Shown here: positions 36,112 through 46,014 of the stretch, piece by piece | How positions within the stretch are numbered: the first letter of the stretch is position 1 | Layout: the number at the start of each line of letters is the position of its first letter | NCBI RefSeq assembly: GCF_014203645.1 | Contig: NZ_JACHJL010000005.1 | Span: 1 to 64,000, forward strand | Direction of reading: 5' to 3' | DNA from: Streptomyces zagrosensis | GTDB lineage: Bacteria > Actinomycetota > Actinomycetes > Streptomycetales > Streptomycetaceae | Length of the DNA stretch: 64,000 nucleotides | Program-made: the position numbers and the translations under genes | The notes under the pieces: generated by a model | Database searches by the model: none | What the model was told of the DNA's origin: nothing | What the model saw: only the letters and a program-made list of their open reading frames with translations

Positions 36112-37464
36112 TCAGCCGGCCTGCGCCCAGCCCGCCCCCGCGCTGGCGTCGGGCGACGGCTCCGCCACACGGGGCCGGCTCAGCTCCTCGGCCAGCGGGG
36201 CCCCGTCACCCGGCGGCACCGGCTCCGCCGTGCGTAGGACCATGTCGTGCGGTGGCTTCGCTGCCTCGCCCTGGGCAGCCGCTATGGAGTGCGCCGGCTG
36301 GCTTGAGGCGGCATCGGCGTCGGCCGCCACGCGAGCCACCGGTGCCGCGTCGTGCGCGGCCAAGAACGCGGCGACCGCGCTGGGCCAGCCGAAACCTTCG
36401 GCACGCGCACGGGCCGCGGCACGGCGGGCCGGTTCGGGGCGGGCCAGCACCCGTTCGACGGCGTCCGCGAACGCCGGGCCATCGTCCTGGGCGGTCTCGC
36501 CCGCCGGGCCCACGATGGCGGGCAGCGCCGATGACGCACTGACCACCACGGGCGTGCCGCAGGCCAGCGCCTCAAGCGCGGCCAGACCAAACGTCTCAGC
36601 AGGTCCAGGGGCCAGCACCACATCAGCGCTGGCCTGCCACGCGGCCAACTCCGTGCGGCTGGCGACATGGCCAAGGAAGGTCACCGGCAGCCCCTCGGCG
36701 CGGGCACGTGCAGTGAGCCGGGGCCGCAGCGGTCCGTCCCCTGCGATCACGAGCTGGGCACCGATACCGCGCCGACGCAGTTCGGCGACCGTATCCAGGG
36801 CGCGCCCCGGCCGCTTCTCGGGCGACAGCCGTGAGCACATCACCACCAAGGTGGTCGCCCCGCTGACCTGTCCGGCCCGCAATGCGGCGCTGTACCAGGC
36901 GGGGTGACACCGTTCGAGGTCCACGCCAAGTGGGGCGCGTACGAGATTGGTCACGCCGAGCCGTAGAAACTCGCGCGCCGCCCACTCGGTGGTGCATACC
37001 ACCCGCGAATAGGCCAGCGCGGTGCGGCTGTTCAGCCGATCGGCGGCATAGCGAGCGGCGGCCGGCGGCACACCCCAGGTACGCAGCACGGCGTCGGCAC
37101 TCTCGTGGGAGACCATGACCGCGGGGACGCGGGCTTGTCTGGCCCACTCCCCCGTCCATCGCAGCGTGGTGCGGTCGGAGACCTCAAGCCGGTCCGGAGC
37201 GAGGCGTTCCAGCAGGCGGGCCACCGTACGACGGCCGGTCAGTACGCGATAGCCACCGGTGCCGGGGAGTTCGTGACCGGGGACGGTGATCACGCGCCCC
37301 TGTGCGGTGACGTCGTCGGACGACCGCTCGCCGGGGACGATCAGAACGGGTTCATGACCGGCGGCCCGGTACCCGGTCCCCAACTCGCGCAGCGCCGTGC
37401 GCAGCCCTCCCGAGGTCGGGGTGATGAAGTTGGCGAGCCGGACGATGCGCAGCGATCCACTCAT
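36112..37464 (-). CDS. GT4 family glycosyltransferase
   Basis: A 450-residue GT-B fold retaining glycosyltransferase. [24 protein letters not shown] is the N-terminal acceptor domain, and the C-terminal donor site is [14 protein letters not shown], then the E-x7-E block [21 protein letters not shown]. No membrane helix or signal is seen; it probably works at the inner face of the membrane on a GDP- or UDP-sugar. The last 70 residues are Ala/Pro/Glu-rich. Its ATG overlaps the stop of the upstream glycosyltransferase gene (ATGA), so the two are translated together and may act in sequence, for example on a mannosylated lipid. The acceptor is unknown. Confidence 0.9.
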   Translation of the reverse strand: MSGSLRIVRLANFITPTSGGLRTALRELGTGYRAAGHEPVLIVPGERSSDDVTAQGRVITVPGHELPGTGGYRVLTGRRTVARLLERLAPDRLEVSDRTTLRWTGEWARQARVPAVMVSHESADAVLRTWGVPPAAARYAADRLNSRTALAYSRVVCTTEWAAREFLRLGVTNLVRAPLGVDLERCHPAWYSAALRAGQVSGATTLVVMCSRLSPEKRPGRALDTVAELRRRGIGAQLVIAGDGPLRPRLTARARAEGLPVTFLGHVASRTELAAWQASADVVLAPGPAETFGLAALEALACGTPVVVSASSALPAIVGPAGETAQDDGPAFADAVERVLARPEPARRAAARARAEGFGWPSAVAAFLAAHDAAPVARVAADADAASSQPAHSIAAAQGEAAKPPHDMVLRTAEPVPPGDGAPLAEELSRPRVAEPSPDASAGAGWAQAG

Positions 37465-38606
37465 GCCGCCCTGCCCTCCGTGACGCGTCCGGCCCGCTCG
37501 GCCAGTACCTCCGCGTAGTGGTCGAGCAGCAGATCGCCCACCACCTGCCAGGTGCGACCTTCCACGGCGGCACGGCCTGCCCGGCCCAGGTCCGCGCGCA
37601 GCCGCGGCGATTCGGCAAGCAGCGCGACCGCGTCGAGTACGGCGGTCGAGTCGCCGGGCGACACGAGCAGCCCGGTGCGTCCGTGCGCGATGAGGTCGAG
37701 GGGCCCTCCGACCGCGGGAGCGATCACCGGCACGCCGCTGGCCTGCGCCTCCTGCACGGTCTGGCAGAACGTCTCCTGCGGCCCGGTATGCGCGAACACA
37801 TCCAGCGAGGCGAAGATGCGAGCCAGCTCCTCCCCAGTACGACGGCCGAGGAACTGCGCCCCGGGGAGCGCCGAGCGCAGCCCGGAGGCGCTGGGCCCGT
37901 CACCGACGACGACCAGCTTGACGTCTGGCCGGGCGTTGACCGGGGCGAGCAGCTCCACGCACTTCTCGGGGGCGAGCCTGCCGACGTAGCCGACGATGAG
38001 TTCCCCGCCGGGTGCGAGGGTGCGGCGCAGCTCAAGGTCACGGGCCGCGGGGCGGAAGCGTTCGGTGTCCACGCCCCGTGGCCACAGCGCGACCCGGGGC
38101 ACCCCGTGCTCGGTGAGGTCCCGGGCGGCGGCGGTGGAGGGGGCAAGGGTCCGGTCGGCGGCGGCGTGCACGGCGCGGATGCGCCGCCAGGCGGTGCCCT
38201 CGCCGGTGCCCAGATAGGTGCGGGCGTAGCCGCCGATGTCGGTCTGGTAGACGGCGACGGCGGGGATGTGCAGCCGGGCGGCGGCGGCCATGCCTCGCAC
38301 GCCGAGGATGAAGGGGCTGGCCAGGTGGACGACGTCGGTGCGGTGTGCGGTGAGTGTGGCGGCGACTCGGCGGCTGGGCAGGGCGACGCGTACCTGCGGA
38401 TAGCCGGGCAGGGGCAGGGAGGGTACGCGGACGACGGGATAGGGGTGGGTCCCGTCGCTGTCGGCCGGACAGTCCTGCGCTCCGGCGGGGGCGAGGACGA
38501 GGGGATCGTGACCGCGTCGGGCGAGATGCTGGGCGGTCTGTAGGGCGCAGTGGGAGACGCCGTTGATGTCTGGCGGAAAGGATTCGGTGACGATGGCGAC
38601 ACGCAT
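37461..38606 (-). CDS. GT4 family glycosyltransferase (mannosyltransferase-like)
   Basis: About 381 residues. MRVAIVTESFPPDINGVSH at the start and VGYVGRLAPEKCVELL plus the PQETFCQTVQEAQASGVPVIAP donor block are typical of PimB/MgtA-like alpha-mannosyltransferases of actinomycetes. ATG 38606 is placed at the conserved MRVAIVTE; a longer in-frame reading to 38699 adds a sequence with no family likeness. It is the first gene of a two-gene unit with the next glycosyltransferase. Confidence 0.9.
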   Translation of the reverse strand: MRVAIVTESFPPDINGVSHCALQTAQHLARRGHDPLVLAPAGAQDCPADSDGTHPYPVVRVPSLPLPGYPQVRVALPSRRVAATLTAHRTDVVHLASPFILGVRGMAAAARLHIPAVAVYQTDIGGYARTYLGTGEGTAWRRIRAVHAAADRTLAPSTAAARDLTEHGVPRVALWPRGVDTERFRPAARDLELRRTLAPGGELIVGYVGRLAPEKCVELLAPVNARPDVKLVVVGDGPSASGLRSALPGAQFLGRRTGEELARIFASLDVFAHTGPQETFCQTVQEAQASGVPVIAPAVGGPLDLIAHGRTGLLVSPGDSTAVLDAVALLAESPRLRADLGRAGRAAVEGRTWQVVGDLLLDHYAEVLAERAGRVTEGRAA

Positions 38607-38954
38607 ACCGGTGTTGTCGGCGCACGGAACGTGACGCGGGCCACGTGGATCTTTCCGGCCAGGGAACGTCCCATGAGCGTTCGCCGCTGGTGAGGGCATG
38701 TTCTGCCCTGCCGGGCGGGTCTGTCCGGAAAACGCCCCGCCACAAGGCGGCCTCTTTGCGGGCCGCGGTCATGTGGCTGCCTGGCCCTCTGGCCGCCTGG
38801 CTGTCTGACTATCTGGCTATCTGCCCATCCCGGCGGCCACCCGTACCCCGCGCCTTCGCGCATGCGCCGCAGCCTTCGCACCACGTAAGCCCCTTCGGGC
38901 TGGGCTGGGCTGGGCTGGGCTAAGGGATCGAGCCCTCGCCCTGCGCGCGCCCGC
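38607..38954. other. Intergenic stretch with short repeats
   Basis: About 350 bases without a gene. The pentamer GGGCT is repeated four times at 38897-38916, and CTGGC recurs around 38770-38820. No promoter or hairpin was recognised with confidence. Confidence 0.45.
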
Positions 38955-40418
38955 TCACAAGGACGCCGTGTCCGGATCGATCCGGCTGCGTACGGCGGTT
39001 TGGACCTCGGCCTCCTCGGCCGGATCGGCGGCGAGGCTACGCAGCCGATCCACGACGCGGGAGTCGGCCGTGGCGGCGTGCCGGGCGGCGAGTTCGCGGG
39101 TGGATTCCTCGCAGTCCCACAAGCACTCCACCGCGAACCCGGCCGGGAACGACGGATCGGTCGCGGCCAGCGCGCGCGCTGACCTGCCGCGTAGCTGGGA
39201 GGACGACGTCTCGCGGTAGATGTGCCGTAGCACCGGCGCGGCGCAGGCGATGGTCAGCCGACCCGCCCCGTCCACGAGGTCCCAGAGCACGGGCGCATCG
39301 GGCCCCTCGGTGCGCACCACCCGGCGCAAGGTGCTGAGCACTGGCGTCGCGTCGTGCTGGCCACCCCTGCGGGCGAGCAGCGATGCGGCGGCGGAGCCGA
39401 GCCCGTCCTCGCGGTGGGCCCAGCTTCTGGCCCTGGCCAGCGAGGCATTGCTGCGCATGCGCTCGAAGGCGCCGATGGCGGCTTCCGCCACCAGGGCGGA
39501 GGGGGCCTCGGCTGCGGCCTCGATGAGCCTGAGCGCCTCGGGGGCGTGCTGTTCGGCGAGGTAGCGCAGGGCCGTGGCGCGCGCCGCATCGGGCCCCTCA
39601 GTGGCCGCGGCGATGATCGCGGGACGGTCCTCGGGTCCAGCGACTGCGGTCAGGCAGCGGGTAGCGGGCCCAAACCGATGCTGGGTGGGGTGCTGGTCGA
39701 GGCCCTGCTGCGCCCAGTCCAACACCTCTCGTACGCTCCAGCCCGGCCGCGGCCCGGTCGGCCGAAGCTGCCGCTGCCAGCGGTCGAAGCAGCCGTTCTC
39801 CAGGGCCGCGCGCACCCGGGCGGCGTTGCCCGGCTCCGAGTCGTCCTCGGCCCACAGCCGCCAGGGGCGTGGCTCGAACGCGTCGCGGGCCGTGGTCGCG
39901 AGCTGCGCCTCCCCCTCGGCTGTGTGGGGGAAGCGGGCGAGCACCAGACTGCTGAGGGCGCGCAGCCCGCTGTCGTCGTCTCGCAGCGCCAGTTCGTCGA
40001 GCGCCCACTGCCAGTTACCGCCCGTGGCGGCGTACCGACGCAGGAGGTGCAACGCGTCATCGCGACCGTATGAGGCGAGATGACCGAGGACGGCGAGGGT
40101 GAGCCCGGTGCGCTCCTCAGCGGTGTCGAGGAGGTCGTCGGGATGGAAGAGGTGTTGTTCGATCTCTTCAAGTCCGCCGTCGAGCTCCATGCAGAGCCGG
40201 GCGTAGTAAAGGGAGCGGTTCTCCACCTGCCAGTCACGGCGGGGGTCGCGCAACACGCACTGGTACAGCGCGGCAAGCGCCTCGGCCCGCGGCGCCGCAA
40301 GGGCATGCAGGGTCCCGTCGCCACGGCCTCGCTGGAGGAGGCCGAGCAGGGAGCCGCTGGGCGCTATGTCTGGATCGAACATGAGGTCAGCATCCGGGGC
40401 GGGGGGTTCGACTGGCAA
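38955..40418 (-). CDS. HEAT-repeat-like protein
   Basis: About 487 residues of repeated helix pairs rich in Ala, Leu, Arg and Glu, for example AAATEGPDAARATALRYLAEQ, LIEAAAEAPSALVAEAAIGAF and VLRHIYRETSSSQLRGRSARAL, each with the spacing of HEAT repeats. It is probably a binding scaffold without enzymatic activity. I favour the TTG at 40418 because GAAGGA lies seven bases before it; an ATG at 40382 has no ribosome site. A 10-bp tandem repeat (40442-40481) lies just upstream. The divergent neighbour is a PAS-PP2C phosphatase. Confidence 0.75.
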   Translation of the reverse strand: MPVEPPAPDADLMFDPDIAPSGSLLGLLQRGRGDGTLHALAAPRAEALAALYQCVLRDPRRDWQVENRSLYYARLCMELDGGLEEIEQHLFHPDDLLDTAEERTGLTLAVLGHLASYGRDDALHLLRRYAATGGNWQWALDELALRDDDSGLRALSSLVLARFPHTAEGEAQLATTARDAFEPRPWRLWAEDDSEPGNAARVRAALENGCFDRWQRQLRPTGPRPGWSVREVLDWAQQGLDQHPTQHRFGPATRCLTAVAGPEDRPAIIAAATEGPDAARATALRYLAEQHAPEALRLIEAAAEAPSALVAEAAIGAFERMRSNASLARARSWAHREDGLGSAAASLLARRGGQHDATPVLSTLRRVVRTEGPDAPVLWDLVDGAGRLTIACAAPVLRHIYRETSSSQLRGRSARALAATDPSFPAGFAVECLWDCEESTRELAARHAATADSRVVDRLRSLAADPAEEAEVQTAVRSRIDPDTASL

Positions 40419-40441
40419 CGGGATTTCCTTCGTCCGGCATT

Positions 40442-40481
40442 CTTGCCGATGCTTGCCGGCGCTTGCCGGTGTTCGCCGGTG
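40442..40481. repeat. Four 10-bp tandem repeats upstream of the HEAT gene
   Basis: CTTGCCGATG, CTTGCCGGCG, CTTGCCGGTG and TTCGCCGGTG follow one another without gaps, with a partial fifth copy (TTCGC). The 10-base period is close to one DNA turn, so the copies face the same side of the helix. They lie directly upstream of the HEAT gene start, in a divergent promoter gap. Confidence 0.85.
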
Positions 40482-40736
40482 TTCGCAGCCGGTATGCCCG
40501 ATGAACAGCAGCAGGCCCCGGCAAGGATGCCCATCCCGAGCGCCGCAGCCTACCTGGAAGAAAGGATTCCGCAGAGCTCGCACTCGGTCTCCACATGGAA
40601 GGCCGGTGGCATATGTCAGGAGCACCACCGTATCGGGTATTGCCAAACCTCTTACGGACCGTCGCAGCCTGTGCAACAGTCGTAACCGGCCCTTCCGTCT
40701 AACTGGTCGCGCCGCGCCTGTATCGGAGTACGTCCC

Positions 40737-42221
40737 ATGCCGTCCCCCCTCTTCGCGGACCGCCCAGCTCCGCAGCCGCCTGAGCGCGGCGCACGCAGCG
40801 CTCTCGACGCGCTGATCTCGCAAACCCGGAGACTGCGCGGCGGCGTTGACGCCGTACGGCGCGAGTCCGGCGTCGAGGACGAGCACAGTGAAGATCCGCA
40901 CGCTCGCTGGCAGCGCGTCCTGTGCGAGTTAGCCGTCCACCACCTCGATGACCTCGGCGAGCATCTGGGCCAACTCCGCGAGGGGCTGCCCGTCGATCCC
41001 GAGGAAGCGGCCCCGCCGCGGGAGCGGGTGCCGGCTGCGCCGCCGGAACCGGAGCGGCGCTCGCTGCTGAGCCGGGTCGGCAGCGCCGAGTGGAACCTGC
41101 TCACCGACGAGGTGACCTGGTCTGCCGAGTTGTACGAGATCTTCGGCAGGCGCCCGGCCGATGGCGGCCTTTCCTTGGACGAACTGCCTTCCTGGGTGCA
41201 CTGCGATGACCAGGCGACACTGACCGCGATGGTCACCGACTGCCTGGTGGACGGCAAGCCGATCAACGGCGAGTTTCGCATCGCGGGGCCGGGCGACCGC
41301 GAGCGCACGGTGCACATGGTGGGCGAGCCCGTGCTCGAAGCAGACGGCAGCACCGGTTCCATGTGGGCCGTGCTGCGCGATGTCAGCGAGCTGCGCCGCA
41401 GCCAGCAGGCGCTGCACGAAACTCGTGACTCCCTACAGCGCCAACGACACATCGCGCAAACCGAGCACCGGCTCGCGGTCGAGTTACAAGAAGCCGTACT
41501 GCCACCATGGCGCAGTTCCCTCCAGCTCCCGCACCCTGAGGGCAACACGGCACTTGATCTCGCCGCCCACTACCTCCCCTCCGCCATCAGCGCGTTGATC
41601 GGCGGCGACTGGTACGACGCGCTCCATCTGCCCGATGGGCGCACCTTGCTCAGCGTCGGCGACCTGACCGGCCATGGCGTGGCCGCCACCTCCGGCATGG
41701 CCACCATGCTCGGCGCACTGCGCGGCATGGCCGTCGCCGGGGTCGAGCCAGGCCCGCTGATGGGGTTCCTCAACCAGATGCTCGACGCCTCGGCCCAACC
41801 CGCACTCGGCAGCGCCGTATGCGGCCTCTACGACTCCCGTACGCGCACCCTCACTTGGTCTCAAGCAGGCCACCCCGCCCCGCTGATCTTCCGCGGCGGG
41901 ACGGGGTGGGCGTTGCGCCCCCCGGAGGGCGTGTTGCTCGGCGCCACCTCGGGCGCGACCTACACCCAGCGAACGGAGGTGCTGGAGCCGGGCGATGTGC
42001 TCGTGCTGCATACCGATGGACTCGCGCCGCGCAGCACACAAGCCAGTGTCGAGGCAGGAGCCGAGCGACTGCTGTCACTGGCTCCACGGTTCTCCGTGGC
42101 CCGCACCGCGCAGGAGTGCGTACGAACCATTGTCGAGGCGTTCGGCGACGAACAGCGCGAGGACGATGCGTGCGTCCTCATTGCACGGATCGGTTCCCAC
42201 CCCTCACCGGCCCACCGCTGA
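40737..42221 (+). CDS. PAS-domain PP2C/SpoIIE-type serine phosphatase
   Basis: A 494-residue soluble protein. A PAS domain (about 110-235; SAEWNLLTDEVTWSAELYEIF, then FRIAGPGDRERTVHM) is followed by a short coiled linker and a SpoIIE-like PP2C domain (about 270-490). The metal-site motifs IGGDWYDALHLPDG (near 289), VGDLTGHGVAAT, and the final EDDACVLIARI are visible. Such proteins typically dephosphorylate anti-sigma antagonists. No matching antagonist or kinase is adjacent. The PAS ligand is unknown. Confidence 0.9.
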   Translation: MPSPLFADRPAPQPPERGARSALDALISQTRRLRGGVDAVRRESGVEDEHSEDPHARWQRVLCELAVHHLDDLGEHLGQLREGLPVDPEEAAPPRERVPAAPPEPERRSLLSRVGSAEWNLLTDEVTWSAELYEIFGRRPADGGLSLDELPSWVHCDDQATLTAMVTDCLVDGKPINGEFRIAGPGDRERTVHMVGEPVLEADGSTGSMWAVLRDVSELRRSQQALHETRDSLQRQRHIAQTEHRLAVELQEAVLPPWRSSLQLPHPEGNTALDLAAHYLPSAISALIGGDWYDALHLPDGRTLLSVGDLTGHGVAATSGMATMLGALRGMAVAGVEPGPLMGFLNQMLDASAQPALGSAVCGLYDSRTRTLTWSQAGHPAPLIFRGGTGWALRPPEGVLLGATSGATYTQRTEVLEPGDVLVLHTDGLAPRSTQASVEAGAERLLSLAPRFSVARTAQECVRTIVEAFGDEQREDDACVLIARIGSHPSPAHR

Positions 42222-42372
42222 CCAGCGCAGTACCCACGGCGGTTGCTCGACGTACACCATGCCCGACGTACGCATGCGTAACGTACGGCCAGCACCTCAA
42301 CGGCCGTGTCTCCCATGCGTGCGCGCTGCCCCGGAGTCCGTTGCTTTGCAACATCAACAGCTTCGCAACACA

Positions 42373-42406
42373 ACCAGCTGTGCCAGGCAACCAGCTGTGC
42401 CAGGCA
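42373..42406. repeat. Tandem 17-bp repeat in an AT-richer gap
   Basis: ACCAGCTGTGCCAGGCA occurs twice in a row (42373-42389, 42390-42406) in the gap 42222-42479 between convergent genes. The surrounding 130 bases repeat GCAACA/CAACG-like words and are clearly lower in GC than the rest of the window. Confidence 0.85.
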
Positions 42407-42479
42407 AAAAACGTCGCACAGCAAACAGCGTTGCGACACAAACAACCCCACGACACAAGCGGCGCTGCTGGGCCGGCCG

Positions 42480-43961
42480 TCAGACCAGGGTGCTGTGGCC
42501 CTGTCCGCCGTTGCCGCCGTACTGCGGCATCACTTCCTGGATCTGTTCTCGTAGATCCTTGATGTCGGTACGGCTCGTGTACCGGCCGGTGAGTCGGTAC
42601 ATCTCACGCAACCGGTCCCAGGTGCGGTGCGACGAGGTCTCACCGATGGTGGCCAGGGCAAGTCGTGCGTAGTTGTCGCCCTGTTCCGGCTCGTCATCGA
42701 TGAAGCAGGCGGAGGCCAACGAGAGGTGGTCGAAGATCTGCGACCGCTCCCGGCCCTCGACCCGCAGCCGCAGCGCCTCCTTCGCATGGCGCTGGGCGGT
42801 CACCGCCGCCTTGGGGTCGTGCTCCGCGAGCGTGCGGTACGCCAACGCCTGCATGCCGTGCAGGTCGGCCTCGTCGAACATCTGCATCCAACTCGGCGGC
42901 GGCACATCGCCCTTATCCGATGCGAAAAGCTCCTCGGCCTCGCCCAGCGTGCGCCGCATGGCCTGCCCGCGGCCCATCGACGCCTGCGCCCATGCCTCGA
43001 TGGTGTGCAGCATGGCGCGGGTGCGCGGGAGGGCTTCTTCGCCCGAACCGGACGAGGCGAGCTTCATCAAGTCGAGCGCATCGCCCGGGCGGCCCAGATG
43101 CACCATCTGCCGGGCCGCACGGGACATCGCCTCGCCGGCCCGGGGGCGGTCGCCACCCTCGCGTGCGGCGTGCGCGGCGATCACGAAGTATTTCTGGGCG
43201 GTGGGTTCCAGGCCCACATCGTGTGACATCCACCCGGCGAGCACCGCCAGGTTCGCCGCCACCCCCCACAACCTGCGCTGGAGATGGGGCGGGTGGCGAT
43301 AGGCAAGCATGCCCCCCACCTCGTTGAGCTGGCCCACTACCGCTTTACGCTGCAACCCGCCGCCGCGGGACGCGTCCCAGGCCCGGAAGATGTCAACGGA
43401 GTTTTCCAGCGCTTCGATCTCGGCTGAGCCCACGGGGGCCGCCTCATAGCGATCGAAGCTGGCGTAGTCGGCGGCGAGTGGAGGGTCGAGACGGGGGGCG
43501 GTGGATGCCAGGGCGGGATCGGCGTGCAGCCAGTCGTACATGGCGCTGCTGAGCACGGAACCCGCGGCGAGCGCGGTTCCTGCACCCACCAGGCTGCGTC
43601 GGTTGAACATGAGGTCCATTCCCGTGAATTCGGTGAGGACCGCGGCCGTACGCCCGGGCGCCCAGGACAGAACGTCGTGAGCCTGCCCTTTCCCCACGCG
43701 TCCGTGGCGGCCGAATCCGAGGTCCTCGATGGTCACGACACGACCGAGTCGCTCGGTGAACAGGGCAGCCAACACCTTTGGCACGGGATCGCGTGGTGTC
43801 TCACCGGTCTCGATCCACCGCCGCACTCGCGAGGTGTCGGTCGCCAGTTGCGGATGGCCCAGGGCCCCCGCTTGCCGGTTCACGAGTCTCGCGAGTTCCC
43901 CCTTGGACCAGCCGGCAAGGCCGAACAGGTCCGCAAGACGGCTATTGGGTTCCCTCGTCAC
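42480..43961 (-). CDS. NsdA-like HTH/TPR regulator
   Basis: The product is about 493 residues. The N-terminal part (LFGLAGWSKGELARLVNRQA, then TDTSRVRRWIETGETPRDPVPKVLAALF) is a Cro-like helix-turn-helix. The rest is an Ala/Leu/Arg helical region that fits tetratricopeptide repeats. The arrangement matches the NsdA/NsdB family that represses differentiation and antibiotic production in Streptomyces, but the neighbours differ from those I recall for nsdA, so no symbol is given. GTG 43961 is placed at the conserved TREPNSRLADLFGLAGW; an ATG at 44063 would add an unlikely leader. A perfect 22-bp palindrome lies upstream at 44201-44222. Confidence 0.8.
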   Translation of the reverse strand: MTREPNSRLADLFGLAGWSKGELARLVNRQAGALGHPQLATDTSRVRRWIETGETPRDPVPKVLAALFTERLGRVVTIEDLGFGRHGRVGKGQAHDVLSWAPGRTAAVLTEFTGMDLMFNRRSLVGAGTALAAGSVLSSAMYDWLHADPALASTAPRLDPPLAADYASFDRYEAAPVGSAEIEALENSVDIFRAWDASRGGGLQRKAVVGQLNEVGGMLAYRHPPHLQRRLWGVAANLAVLAGWMSHDVGLEPTAQKYFVIAAHAAREGGDRPRAGEAMSRAARQMVHLGRPGDALDLMKLASSGSGEEALPRTRAMLHTIEAWAQASMGRGQAMRRTLGEAEELFASDKGDVPPPSWMQMFDEADLHGMQALAYRTLAEHDPKAAVTAQRHAKEALRLRVEGRERSQIFDHLSLASACFIDDEPEQGDNYARLALATIGETSSHRTWDRLREMYRLTGRYTSRTDIKDLREQIQEVMPQYGGNGGQGHSTLV

Positions 43962-44200
43962 GTCAAGCCCCCAGGTTCCTCGGCTGAGTTGACAGTAACG
44001 GCCGAGGTAGGGGGTAGCGAGCATTCGCCAGGGTTCGCCAGGGTCCGCCACATGGTGTGCCACCCGCGCGCGGGTGTCCGGTAGGAACGCGCCACCCTCC
44101 CCTGGCTTTCGAGTTCAGGTTACGCAAAGCATCCGCCAGTTCAGATCACCGTTATCGCACCTGGTGATGGCACGCAGTTCGGGACAACACAGCAGGTGAA

Positions 44201-44222
44201 GTGACAGCTCCGGAGCTGTCAC
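44201..44222. promoter_or_regulatory. Perfect 22-bp palindrome in a divergent promoter region
   Basis: GTGACAGCTCCGGAGCTGTCAC is self-complementary with no loop. It lies between the NsdA-like gene (minus, from 43961) and the phosphotransferase (plus, from 44434). A dimeric regulator site is the natural reading; as a terminator it would be badly placed. The regulator is unknown. Confidence 0.65.
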
Positions 44223-44433
44223 GGCCTACGGGGTTGTCACCGCAGCAGCCTGTTACCCAGCGCTGTCAGGCAGTGATGGGGCCCACACCCTGGGCCCCAC
44301 CCGGTACGAGCTTGCGGACCTTGCCCGAAACAGGGGACCCGGCCCGGCAGGCGGATCGCATTCCCCAGGGTGCGGCCACCTTCCGGGCCTGGGCGCACGC
44401 ACTTGCCGGCACACGAAGGGATCTGTTTCGCCC

Positions 44434-45543
44434 ATGTACACAGCATCGTCCCCCGTGTCCGCCCCTCTTCGGCCGCACCGTCCGCACGGCGGCGGTGCGC
44501 CCTATCTCGATCCCAGCCATGGCGGGCGGGCGCGGCGCGCTGAGGGCATCGTGCCCCAGCCGTTGAGCGGAAGGCTCGACTTGTCCGGCCCACAGGGGGC
44601 ACGGCTGCGTACGGCCATCGCGGCCGTGCACCGGGTGTGTCCCGAGTTCAACCCCGTTCAGGTGCTGCGTCGCGGCGGGCGCTCGGTGCTGCTGGTGGGC
44701 ACGACGGGGCGCAGCACGGCGGTCGCCAAGTGCCTCCTCGACCATTCGCCGGCGTGGGCGGAACGGTTCCGGCACGAAATAGCGGCATATCGGGCCTTCG
44801 TACGACACCGCCCGCCGGTGCGCGTACCTCGGCTCATCGCCGCCGACCCGGACAGCTGCACCCTGGTCATCGAGCGCATGCCGGGACGGGTGGCGACCTT
44901 TCACCGGCACTCGGCCGAGCCGCCGCCGCGCGCGGACCTGCGTAGCGCCCTCGCCGCCATCTACCGAGTCAACTCCTGGCGGCCACCGTCCGGCTTGTTC
45001 GACGCGCCCATCGACTACCCCGCGCGGCTCTCTCGCTATCACGAGCTGGGTCTGCTCACCGACCGGGACATGGGCGACCTACAAAAGCTCTTGCACGGCA
45101 TCGCGCAGGCCCAGGGGCGGCAGGGCCAGGGGCAGTTCTGTCATGGCGAGGCGGTGCTCTCGAACATTCTGTTCGCCCCGTCCGGGGCGGCGTTGATCGA
45201 CTGGGACCACGCGGGGTGGTACCTCCCCGGTTATGACCTGGCAACGCTGTGGGTGGTGGTCGGGTCCGACGCCGCGATGGCCAGGCGGCAGATCGCCCAG
45301 TTGGCGCAGAACGCGGGGTGCGATGCGCGGGACGCGTTCTTGGTGAACCTGATGCTCGTACTGACCCGGGAGATCCGGACGTACGAGACGGCCGTGCAGC
45401 GCACCATGCACGCCCCCACCCCGGCGGCCCCCGGCGAGCCGGGCGCGGGCGCGGGTGAACAGCAGCGGCTGCTGCTGCGACGGCTGCACGATGACTGCGG
45501 GCTGGCCCGGCGGGCTGTACGAGCCGCGGTCGGTACCCGCTGA
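44434..45543 (+). CDS. APH-fold phosphotransferase (substrate unknown)
   Basis: A 369-residue protein of the aminoglycoside phosphotransferase/choline kinase superfamily. The N-lobe has [18 protein letters not shown] (Lys as ATP anchor). The catalytic loop is [14 protein letters not shown] (near 236), where Glu replaces the usual Asp of HGD, and the metal site is [11 protein letters not shown] (near 254). The Glu at the catalytic base may lower activity or mark a pseudoenzyme. The first 45 residues are Pro/His/Arg-rich. Drug modification is only one option; a metabolite kinase is equally possible. Confidence 0.8.
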   Translation: MYTASSPVSAPLRPHRPHGGGAPYLDPSHGGRARRAEGIVPQPLSGRLDLSGPQGARLRTAIAAVHRVCPEFNPVQVLRRGGRSVLLVGTTGRSTAVAKCLLDHSPAWAERFRHEIAAYRAFVRHRPPVRVPRLIAADPDSCTLVIERMPGRVATFHRHSAEPPPRADLRSALAAIYRVNSWRPPSGLFDAPIDYPARLSRYHELGLLTDRDMGDLQKLLHGIAQAQGRQGQGQFCHGEAVLSNILFAPSGAALIDWDHAGWYLPGYDLATLWVVVGSDAAMARRQIAQLAQNAGCDARDAFLVNLMLVLTREIRTYETAVQRTMHAPTPAAPGEPGAGAGEQQRLLLRRLHDDCGLARRAVRAAVGTR

Positions 45544-45584
45544 CCGGGTCGCCGGCACGGTCAGCGCACCTGTCACGGGATAGT

Positions 45585-45807
<223 letters not shown>

Positions 45808-46014
45808 ACGGCTCGGGCCCCTACCCAGTCACCCGCGACACGACCTATGAGGTGCGAACACCGCAGCGCGCTTGGCAAGTTGGAACTTTCGTGCGGACCT
45901 GATTGACGGGACGTCCGACAGCAGTTACCTCTAGGTGGGCTCAGCCCCGCACGCCCGATCGCACACGTGCGCCCCCAGCGCGCGCCTGCTACGGCTCAGC
46001 TTGAGGAGGCTGCA

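Noticed and set aside
33408-36542. A very long plus-strand open frame of more than 1000 codons
   Set aside because: It is the antisense of the HyuA-HyuB gene; high-GC DNA often leaves the complementary frame open. It has no recognised domain.
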